From positions 11,401-22,374 of the forward strand of contig PMBV01000480.1 of NCBI GenBank assembly GCA_003153055.1: DNA of 10,974 nt. Reading direction: 5' to 3'. The notes below the pieces were generated by a model. That model saw nothing but the letters and a program-made list of their open reading frames with translations. It made no database searches and had not been told where the DNA came from. Both the position numbers and the translations under genes were made by a program. This DNA comes from Myxococcales bacterium. GTDB lineage: Bacteria > Myxococcota > Myxococcia > Myxococcales > Myxococcaceae. Shown in pieces: positions 5,581 through 10,974 of this stretch. Position 1 is the first letter of the stretch. The number at the start of each line of letters is the position of its first letter.

Positions 5581-7848
5581 ATGCTACCCAGCGCCGTCGT
5601 GGGTAATCCTCTTACATTGCCGGTTGCTGCGCTGGCGCTCGCTGATTCGATCCCTGACGCGCTGCTCGCGGCCGACGCGGAGGGGCGGATTCTCCTCTTC
5701 AACCGCGCTGCCGAGCGGTTGTTTGGCTATGCGGCCAAGGCGGTGGTTGGCCAACACCTGCGGTTGGTGGCTGCCTCACCTGCCGAGCTGGCGAGGCTCA
5801 CGAGCACCATCGAGGCCGCGCTGGCGAAGGACGCCGCGCAGACGGTGGAGGTCGGGCAGCGACGGCTCGATGGCTCTACCCTCCCGACCTCGATGCTGGT
5901 GAGCCCCTGGCGCGAGGGCCCGACGCGATGCGTGACCTTGGTGGCGCGGGCGCTCGGCACGCCGCTCAAGGCCAGCGACGAGTTGTTCGCGCTCGCATTC
6001 CGCAACGGGCCCTTGGCCATGGCGATCATGCGGGTGAGCGACCTTCGCTTCGTCGAGGTCAACGACAGCTTCCTCGCGGCGAGTGGGTATGCCCGCGAAG
6101 AGCTGATCGGCCACACGGCCCGGGAGCTGTCGCTCTACGCGACCCCCGATGAGCAACCCGCGCTCCTCGCCAAGCTGGGGCGGGTCGGGGCCCTGAGTCC
6201 CCTCGAGTTCGTCGCCAGGAACAAGGCGGGAGTCCTGCGGGTCGTCCAGAAGGCGACGGCGGAGTTCACCGTGGGTGGCGAGAAGCACTCCCTGTCGATG
6301 GTGCTCGACGTCACCGAGCACACGCAGGCCGAAGAGGCGCTCCGCAAGCTCTCGAGGGCGGTCGAGCAGAGCCCGGCGTCGATCGTCATCACCGATCGTG
6401 ACGGTCTCATCGAGTACGCCAACCCCCGCTTTGCCCAGGTGACTGGCTATTCGATCGACGAGGTACGCGGGCAGACCCCGCGCATCTTCAAGTCGGGAGA
6501 GACGAGCCCCGATGAGTACGCCGCGCTCTGGCGGGCCATCTCCACGGGGCAGGAGTGGCGGGGCGAGTTCCACAACAGGAAGAAGAACGGTGAGCTGTAC
6601 TGGGAGTCAGCGTCGATCTCCCCGGTGTTTGACCCCGGCGGGGTCATCACCCATTACGTGGCCGTCAAGGAAGACATCAGCGAGACCAAGCGGCTCCAGC
6701 GCGAGCTTCTGCAGGCTCAGAAGATGAAGGCCTTTGCCCAGCTCGCGGCAGGCATTGCCCATGACTTCAACAACCTGTTGACGGTCATTCAGGGCAACCT
6801 GTCGGTGGTAAACGCGGGCGACCTGTCGGAGGATCAGGCCGAGGCGATTGGAGACGTGGGCCGCGCGGCGAACCGGGCCGCCGAGCTCACCAAGCAGCTG
6901 CTCACCTTCAGCCGAAGGAGAGCTCCCACCCTCGCCGCCGTCGATCTGAGCGAGCTGGTGCGCGACCTGGTGAAGACGCTCGAGCGGATCCTCGGGGACC
7001 AAGTCGAAGTGCTGGTCAGCTCGTCACCGGAGGCTCGGGTGCTGGCCGATCGCTCGCTCATCGAGCAGGTGCTGGTCAACCTGACCCTCAACGCGCGCGA
7101 CGCCATGCCCAGGGGTGGTCGCTTCATCGTCACCATCGAGCCCCTTCGTGTCGAGATGGAGCACGTGCGAAAGAGCCCTCGCGCCAGGCAGGGCGACTTC
7201 GTGATGTTGACGGTCGCCGACACGGGCGTGGGCATCGCTCCGGCCGTGCTGACGCGGTTGTTCGAGCCCTTCTTCACGACCAAGGAGCTGGGCAAGGGCT
7301 CTGGGCTCGGGCTGGCCACCGTGCTCGGCATCGTCGAGCAGCACCAGGGCTGGGTGACGGTCGACAGCGAAGAGGGGAAGGGCACCTCGGTGCACGTCTT
7401 CGTGCCACGGGCGGAGGTGAGGGAGGAGACCAAGCGGCCGTCGGGCTCCCTGGTGCTCGAGCCAAAGGGAGCCGGCGTGATCCTGGTGGCGGAGGACGAG
7501 CCTGAGGTGCGCGCGATGGTGGCGCGGACCTTGAGCCAGGCTGGCTTCGAGGTGCGCGAGGCGGCGTCGGCGGCCGAGGCCTACGCCATCTGGGAAAAGG
7601 AGATCGAGCGCGTCGTGCTCTTGGTGGCCGACGTGGTGATGCCCGGTGGCGCGAGCGGGCGGGAACTGGCCGAGCGAATGAAGCGGCGGAAGCCGGCGCT
7701 CCAGGTGCTCTACGTCTCGGGGTACACCGACGAGGCGATGCGCGAGGAGCTGGGCCGCAACGCGCTGTTCCTCGAGAAGCCGTTCACGCCCGCGGAGCTC
7801 TTGCGCCGGGTGCGGCTACACCTGCCGACGATGAATCGGCTGTACTGA
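5581..7848 (+). CDS. Soluble hybrid histidine kinase, PAS-PAS-PAS-HisKA-HATPase-REC
   Basis: Signalling kinase of 755 residues with no membrane segment, so cytoplasmic. Three PAS sensor domains lie at about 17-125, 130-250 and 253-370; the third is the most typical (SPASIVITDRDG, NPRFAQVTGY, and a PAC end DISETKRLQ). The phosphoacceptor is H394 in GIAHDFNNLLTVIQGN, an HisKA form common in PAS hybrid kinases. The ATPase domain shows the N box (N500, N504 in NARDAMP), DTGVGI (547-552), FEPFFTTK (561-568) and GKGSGLGL (571-578). The receiver (633-750) has E638/D639, phosphoacceptor D684, S713 and K733, all as expected. No output domain follows, so phosphate probably passes to another protein. 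The ATG at 5581 lies just before PAS1. An in-frame GTG at 5518 would overlap the GH13 stop (GTGA) and add 21 residues; neither has a strong ribosome site. No response regulator gene is adjacent, so the pathway is unknown. Confidence 0.93.
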   Translation: MLPSAVVGNPLTLPVAALALADSIPDALLAADAEGRILLFNRAAERLFGYAAKAVVGQHLRLVAASPAELARLTSTIEAALAKDAAQTVEVGQRRLDGSTLPTSMLVSPWREGPTRCVTLVARALGTPLKASDELFALAFRNGPLAMAIMRVSDLRFVEVNDSFLAASGYAREELIGHTARELSLYATPDEQPALLAKLGRVGALSPLEFVARNKAGVLRVVQKATAEFTVGGEKHSLSMVLDVTEHTQAEEALRKLSRAVEQSPASIVITDRDGLIEYANPRFAQVTGYSIDEVRGQTPRIFKSGETSPDEYAALWRAISTGQEWRGEFHNRKKNGELYWESASISPVFDPGGVITHYVAVKEDISETKRLQRELLQAQKMKAFAQLAAGIAHDFNNLLTVIQGNLSVVNAGDLSEDQAEAIGDVGRAANRAAELTKQLLTFSRRRAPTLAAVDLSELVRDLVKTLERILGDQVEVLVSSSPEARVLADRSLIEQVLVNLTLNARDAMPRGGRFIVTIEPLRVEMEHVRKSPRARQGDFVMLTVADTGVGIAPAVLTRLFEPFFTTKELGKGSGLGLATVLGIVEQHQGWVTVDSEEGKGTSVHVFVPRAEVREETKRPSGSLVLEPKGAGVILVAEDEPEVRAMVARTLSQAGFEVREAASAAEAYAIWEKEIERVVLLVADVVMPGGASGRELAERMKRRKPALQVLYVSGYTDEAMREELGRNALFLEKPFTPAELLRRVRLHLPTMNRLY

Positions 7849-9048
7849 TCAGCCCTCCACTGCCGTGAGGGCTTGCGCCAGCGAGCGCACCAGCGCGATG
7901 CCGAGGCCGGGAGCGAGGGTCGGCCGGGCGAGGAGCCACGCGGTGCCGTCACCCAGGGCTGCCCCGAACCACCACCCGCAGCCGTCAGCCATCGCCAGCA
8001 CCGGGAGCGACTGGAGCTCGACCGCCTGTGGCGCCAGCAGGGCCGAGCGGCCAATGAGCCGGGCGACCAGGCGATCGAGGGAGACCCCGGAGCGGGCCAG
8101 GGTGGCGCCGCGGGTGCCATCGCGGTTCATCATGATGACGGCCCAGACGTTGGCGTCGCGCAGGAGTGACTCGGCCACGGCGTCGAAGTGGAGGTGGGCC
8201 GGCCCGTCGCGACGTGGTGTGCCCTCGGGGCGCTGAGGCTCGGTGGGCGCCTGGACGCCGAACCGCGAGAAGACAGTCAGTGCCTCCGAGAGCGAGACGC
8301 CACTGGTGAGGCAGCCCCAGAGGGAGGCGCTCGCGTCACCCACCGCCACGCCGACGAGGGTGCGGAGCGCGTTGCGGGACAGCACCAGCCGAGCGCCCTG
8401 GGCGACTGTGGCGCAGTGGAGCGGGGGCGTCTCGAAAGCCCGTCCGGGTGACTCCTCGTGCAGCACCGAGGAGGCGTCGGAGACCGCGATCCACTCGAGG
8501 CTGGGGAGCGCCTCCCGTACTTCATCGACCAGGGCGTCGAAGAGCGACGGCGCCGGGTGGGGAGCAGGGACGTGGGAGGTGACCGCGTCGAGCGTGAAGG
8601 TGAGGGCGCGATCGTGCTCCCTCCAGGCCGCGTCGCGAGACAGGAACACGATGGGCGCGTCACCCAGCTCGCGCAGCACCTCGATGGCTCCAGCGATCTG
8701 CTGGCGAAGGGCTCGGCTCACCTGCTCGGTGCTCGCCAGCTTGAGGCGCACCAACGTCTCGCCGAGAGGGGCACGCTCGCGGCGGCAGGCTTCGATGATC
8801 TCCGAGAATGCCGCCGGCGTGAGTCCGCAAGCGGTCTCGAGGTAGGCGCGGAAGCTGCCTCGGTTCTTGGTGCTGTAGCCCCAGGCGAAGCGACCCTGCT
8901 GGAGAAAAAGATGAACCTCGCACCCACCGGCCGCCGCGATGAGCTCTCCGCTCGCCGACTGTTGGGTCAGGGCCTGCAATTCGGTGAAGGCCCGAGTCCG
9001 AGGGAGCGGTGTCGCGGTTCGATTTTCTCTGACAGTGGCCTGGTCCAT
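7849..9048 (-). CDS. DUF4388-like protein with possible roadblock-like C-terminal half
   Basis: Uncharacterised protein of 399 residues without signal peptide or membrane segment. Residues 20-130 look like the DUF4388 (PATAN-like) domain of deltaproteobacterial signalling proteins: SGELIAAAGGCEVHLFLQQG (33-52), then RFAWG, then a helical part with LGETLVRLKLASTEQV (95-110), which resembles the LGExLVxxGLIxxEQL motif also found in type II secretion/pilus ATPase N-termini. The C-terminal half has two stretches that could be roadblock/LC7-like: about 168-265 (FDALVDEVREALPSLEWIAV) and 288-395 (SLLRDANVWAVIMMNRDG, LARPTLAPGLGIALVRSL). This is pattern recognition only. Roadblock proteins often regulate small GTPases, and DUF4388 proteins are usually signalling partners; the role here is unknown. 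No Shine-Dalgarno is seen before the ATG at 9048. The stop abuts the kinase stop tail to tail. Confidence 0.8.
   Translation of the reverse strand: MDQATVRENRTATPLPRTRAFTELQALTQQSASGELIAAAGGCEVHLFLQQGRFAWGYSTKNRGSFRAYLETACGLTPAAFSEIIEACRRERAPLGETLVRLKLASTEQVSRALRQQIAGAIEVLRELGDAPIVFLSRDAAWREHDRALTFTLDAVTSHVPAPHPAPSLFDALVDEVREALPSLEWIAVSDASSVLHEESPGRAFETPPLHCATVAQGARLVLSRNALRTLVGVAVGDASASLWGCLTSGVSLSEALTVFSRFGVQAPTEPQRPEGTPRRDGPAHLHFDAVAESLLRDANVWAVIMMNRDGTRGATLARSGVSLDRLVARLIGRSALLAPQAVELQSLPVLAMADGCGWWFGAALGDGTAWLLARPTLAPGLGIALVRSLAQALTAVEG
7852..7872. repeat. Inverted repeat at the convergent gene junction
   Basis: GCCCTC (7852-7857) and GAGGGC (7867-7872) can form a 6-bp stem with a 9-base loop just past the kinase stop, inside the 3' end of the opposing gene. 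A T-run is missing on both strands, so an intrinsic terminator is only a weak possibility. Confidence 0.3.
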
Positions 9049-9385
9049 GAATAAGTCTAAATTATGGACTGAATCTTACGAGAGCTGCTCGCGGAGGCAA
9101 CGCATTTCGAACCTCAAGATCACAGGAGAAGCACGTGCACGAGGCCTCCTCACCGTGCAGCGCGTCCTGCGTACCTACGACGTGGGTGGTGTCTTCGTCG
9201 AGCGTACTGCCACGTTCGAGCCCCCGGTCCCTCGAGTGCCCACCGTGGCCTCCCGTCTCCCACGGTCGCCTCCGCCGCTCCCGCTCGTGCCGAGAGCGCC
9301 GGGGCGAGAAGGGCGCCTCCTTTGGACGCGCCGAGTGAGACGACTCTTCCGGCTTTCGGGTCGACCCCTATTCCTGAGCCGGCTC
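9049..9385. other. 337-base gap without a supported gene
   Basis: It lies between the vWA gene stop and the start of the DUF4388-like gene, both on the minus strand. The part next to 9048 (about 9049-9080) is distinctly AT-rich and holds a candidate promoter. The rest is GC-rich and non-repetitive. A perfect 10-bp palindrome GAGCCGGCTC (9376-9385) directly follows the vWA stop codon; it has no loop and no T-run, so it is not a clear terminator. Plus-strand frames are open through here (for example from an ATG at 9047, and from a GTG at 9135 to 9338), but none has a recognisable product; see the rejected list. Confidence 0.6.
9073..9100 (-). promoter_or_regulatory. Candidate promoter of the DUF4388-like gene
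   Basis: On the minus strand TTGCCT (9100-9095, 4 of 6 to TTGACA) is followed after 16 bases by TAAGAT (9078-9073, 4 of 6 to TATAAT). It sits at the edge of the only AT-rich patch nearby. Transcription would begin near 9066, leaving a leader of about 18 bases without a ribosome site. An alternative -10, CATAAT at 9066-9061, would give an almost leaderless message. Confidence 0.35.
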
Positions 9386-10678
9386 TCAGCCGATCTCTCC
9401 AGCGTCAACCTCGAAGGTGAAACCGCCGTCGCCGGGTTCCTCGACAAATCCGTCAGGGCACCCGTACTGCACCGTGAGCCGCGCGCCGGCTGTGTTCGCC
9501 AACGCGTCGCACGCCGGGCCGTAGAGGGTCACCCGGTTGGTGGACGAATCGTAGTCCCACCCGGTGACGTGGGTCGGGTCGCGCTGGACGATCTGCTGGT
9601 TGATTCCGACGTACAGCTGGGTGATGTCGGTCGGCACCTTCGACAGAACGACGGAGCAGCCCTGGGCGGCGTTGGTGATGGCGTGCAGCGCGGCCACGAG
9701 GTCGGCGGGCACGTCTGCTTGGTAGTAGCGCGGCTGGGAGAGGCGCGCGGTCCCTCCGTTGACCGCCATGGTGTTGAGCATGTCGGCGTCGACGTCGCCT
9801 CCGAATCCGACCACCCAGGTCCGTACGCTCACCTGACGAGCAAACAGCGCCTTGACCACCCCGCGAGGATCGTCGATCGCGCCGCCTGTGCTGTCGTAGG
9901 TGCTGCCCTGGCAGTTCTGCATTCCATCGGTGATGAGCACCACCCCATTGGCCCGGGTCGCGTCGCTGAGTTCCGGGTCGGTCGCCGCGACGGTGAGGCC
10001 GCCCGCGATCTGCGTCGCGTTGCCGTCGGCGAAGTAGGGGGGGAGCTTCTGAACGATGGCCGCCCCGGTGTCCGGCCCGACGGGGACCTCGATGGACCCA
10101 GGGCTGCATTCCTGGTCTGGCATCGAGAACATCTCGAGGCCAAACTGGATGTTGGGGTTCTGCTTCGTCATCTGGGTCACCGCGCTGACGGCGGCGCTCC
10201 ACTTCGACGCGGTTCCGACGAAGTCGTTCATGCTGGTCGAGTGGTCCAAGACGATCATCAGGTTCGCCTTGGCCTCGGCCGCGTTGAACACTTCCGCGCA
10301 TTGCCCTGCCTGTCCGCCTCCACCCGTGCCCGCGCCACCTCCCGTACCCGCTCCACCGCCCGAACCGCCACCTGCACCGCCATCCGTTGGCCTCCCGGTA
10401 CAGACCCCAGCCACCGAGCAGGTCTGACCCGTCGCGCAGTCGGCGTTGGTCGCGCACCCGGCCTGGGCCACGCAGCCGCCCGACTTGGAGCACTTCTGGC
10501 CGAGCTCGCACTGGGCGTTGCTCTGGCACGCGTGGGCACACATGTGTGATGGCAAGCACGTGTCGCCCGTCGTACATTGCGAGGTCGCCACGCAGTCCGG
10601 CTTCGACGCACACGAGGCCAGGGCCAGGCCGATCAGGGCCCCAATGAAAAGCGGCAGTACAAAACGAGACACGTTCAT
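9386..10678 (-). CDS. Lipoprotein with tandem Cys-rich modules and a vWA domain
   Basis: Predicted surface lipoprotein of 430 residues. The signal peptide ends in lipobox LASC (C23 lipidated). Residues 29-93 hold twelve cysteines in three modules, each Cys-x5-Cys-x5-Cys-x5-Cys (29-47, 51-69, 75-93), reminiscent of Dickkopf_N-like cysteine-rich domains annotated in myxobacteria. A Gly-rich linker (about 100-126) leads to a von Willebrand factor A domain (about 138-335). The metal-binding site (MIDAS) looks complete: D145-x-S147-x-S149 in LDHSTSM, probable T222 in GNATQIAGG, and D251 in LITDGMQNC. A C-terminal tail to residue 430 has further cysteines (341, 390, 407). vWA proteins commonly bind other proteins through a divalent cation; the ligand is unknown. 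The ATG at 10678 is chosen for its AGAGGA site seven bases upstream and the signal peptide; the frame extends 57 codons further up to 10849 without sense. The start overlaps the upstream gene's stop (ATGA), implying coupled translation. Confidence 0.88.
   Translation of the reverse strand: MNVSRFVLPLFIGALIGLALASCASKPDCVATSQCTTGDTCLPSHMCAHACQSNAQCELGQKCSKSGGCVAQAGCATNADCATGQTCSVAGVCTGRPTDGGAGGGSGGGAGTGGGAGTGGGGQAGQCAEVFNAAEAKANLMIVLDHSTSMNDFVGTASKWSAAVSAVTQMTKQNPNIQFGLEMFSMPDQECSPGSIEVPVGPDTGAAIVQKLPPYFADGNATQIAGGLTVAATDPELSDATRANGVVLITDGMQNCQGSTYDSTGGAIDDPRGVVKALFARQVSVRTWVVGFGGDVDADMLNTMAVNGGTARLSQPRYYQADVPADLVAALHAITNAAQGCSVVLSKVPTDITQLYVGINQQIVQRDPTHVTGWDYDSSTNRVTLYGPACDALANTAGARLTVQYGCPDGFVEEPGDGGFTFEVDAGEIG
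10325..10360 (-). repeat. Short tandem repeat encoding GGGAGT twice
   Basis: Two 18-base near-copies encode GGGAGTGGGAGT (residues 107-118) inside the Gly-rich linker of the vWA lipoprotein. A third partial copy (GGGG) follows. Such slippage-prone repeats may vary in number between strains and change the linker length; that last point is inference. Confidence 0.6.
10400..10594 (-). repeat. Coding region of three tandem Cys-x5-Cys modules
   Basis: Codons 29-93 of the vWA lipoprotein encode cysteines at 29, 35, 41, 47, 51, 57, 63, 69, 75, 81, 87 and 93. Within each group of four the spacing is exactly six residues. Modules two and three also share an N-A-x-C-x-x-G-Q-x-C core. The repeat is at protein level; the DNA copies have diverged. 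Confidence 0.75.
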
Positions 10679-10974
10679 GATCGCATCCTCTGGCGGAGAG
10701 TGAAGAGACAGACGAGGGCCAGAGACCAGCCGAGCCCAACCGCGCCCGAGGTCGAACACCCAGTTGCCGCCGGTGGGACGGAAACGCCTGCGTCCGCGCT
10801 TGCGCTCTTGGGTCGACAGACGCCACTCTTGCAAGTGCCGACGCTGCACGGCGTGCCGTCGACGGCCGTGGTGTTGGTGCAGGAGCCAGTCGCCGAGTCA
10901 CAGGCGCCGACCTCGTGGCACTCGTCGACGGGAGCGCACGTCTTGGCTGTGCCCCAGACTTCGCCTGCGCGTCC
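10675..10974 (-). CDS. Secreted Cys-rich protein with MYXO-CTERM-like sorting tail (5' end outside window)
   Basis: The last 99 residues of a larger protein; the start lies beyond the right edge. The visible part has a cysteine-rich segment with CAPVDECHEVGACDSATGSC (13-32) and DGTPCSVGTCKSGVC (40-53), a repeat type I associate with large secreted myxobacterial proteins. After a short Ala/Pro/Ser spacer comes TGCSTSGAVG, a hydrophobic segment (about 78-93) and the basic end LRQRMRS. This Gly-Cys / membrane segment / Arg layout matches the MYXO-CTERM sorting tail, where the cysteine is thought to be processed and the protein surface-anchored. The TGA at 10677-10675 overlaps the ATG of the vWA gene, so the two are probably an operon for cell-envelope proteins. 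The function of the main body cannot be judged. Confidence 0.82.
   Translation of the reverse strand, partial: GRAGEVWGTAKTCAPVDECHEVGACDSATGSCTNTTAVDGTPCSVGTCKSGVCRPKSASADAGVSVPPAATGCSTSGAVGLGWSLALVCLFTLRQRMRS
10686..10691 (-). promoter_or_regulatory. Shine-Dalgarno site of the vWA lipoprotein gene
   Basis: AGAGGA on the minus strand, seven bases before the ATG at 10678. It lies inside the last codons of the upstream MYXO-CTERM gene and supports the start choice and coupled translation. Confidence 0.65.

Noticed and set aside
9135..9338. 67-residue plus-strand frame with a GTG start and GGAG upstream
   Set aside because: Ser/Arg/Pro-rich with no recognisable motif; the ribosome site alone is not enough in a GC-rich gap.
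9349..9385. CCGGCT (9349-9354) / AGCCGG (9377-9382) as terminator of the vWA gene
   Set aside because: The loop of 22 bases is long, the stem is only six pairs, and no T-run follows on the minus strand.
8939..10549. 536-residue plus-strand open frame
   Set aside because: Mostly antisense to the vWA gene, with no domain; the minus-strand product has signal peptide, MIDAS motif and cysteine modules.
9453..10901. 482-residue minus-strand frame overlapping the vWA gene
   Set aside because: Frame-shifted shadow of the vWA gene; very Arg-rich and without motifs.
1..10974. tRNA, rRNA, CRISPR array, insertion sequence or attachment site
   Set aside because: No cloverleaf, spaced direct repeats, transposase frame or terminal inverted repeats were seen; a covariance-model scan was not possible here.

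Overview
The window looks like a high-GC chromosomal segment of a Myxococcota (myxobacterial) genome. The clearest lineage marks are on the right. One is a cysteine-rich secreted protein ending in a MYXO-CTERM-like sorting tail. Next to it is a lipoprotein with tandem Cys-x5-Cys modules, a Gly-rich linker and a vWA domain. A soluble multi-PAS hybrid histidine kinase and a DUF4388-like protein agree with this. The genus cannot be told from the sequence. Seven protein-coding genes are supported, two of them cut by the window edges. No RNA gene, CRISPR array, insertion sequence or integration site was seen.

Left part (1-5521): a maltodextrin-type uptake locus. On the minus strand the order is malK (ATPase), malE (binding protein), malF (permease, running off the left edge). 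The spacing is tight: 20 bases between malK and malE, and a 1-base TGATG overlap between malE and malF. Across a 175-base divergent regulatory region, on the plus strand, lies a GH13 alpha-glucan hydrolase with a lipoprotein signal. The simplest reading is that the surface-anchored enzyme cuts alpha-glucans, MalE captures the products, and MalF with a MalG partner outside the window imports them, powered by MalK. The permease is unusual: about 335 residues with four predicted membrane segments and two non-membrane domains precede the normal MalF core.

Middle (5581-9048): a soluble PAS-PAS-PAS-HisKA-HATPase-REC hybrid kinase follows the hydrolase on the plus strand. It meets stop to stop, with no bases between, a minus-strand gene for a DUF4388-like protein whose C-terminal half may hold two roadblock-like segments. 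Whether the kinase belongs to the sugar locus is open.

Right part (9049-10974): a 337-base gap without a supported gene is followed, on the minus strand, by two translationally coupled genes for surface proteins. The upstream gene, cut by the right edge, encodes the MYXO-CTERM protein. Its stop overlaps the start of the vWA lipoprotein gene (ATGA).
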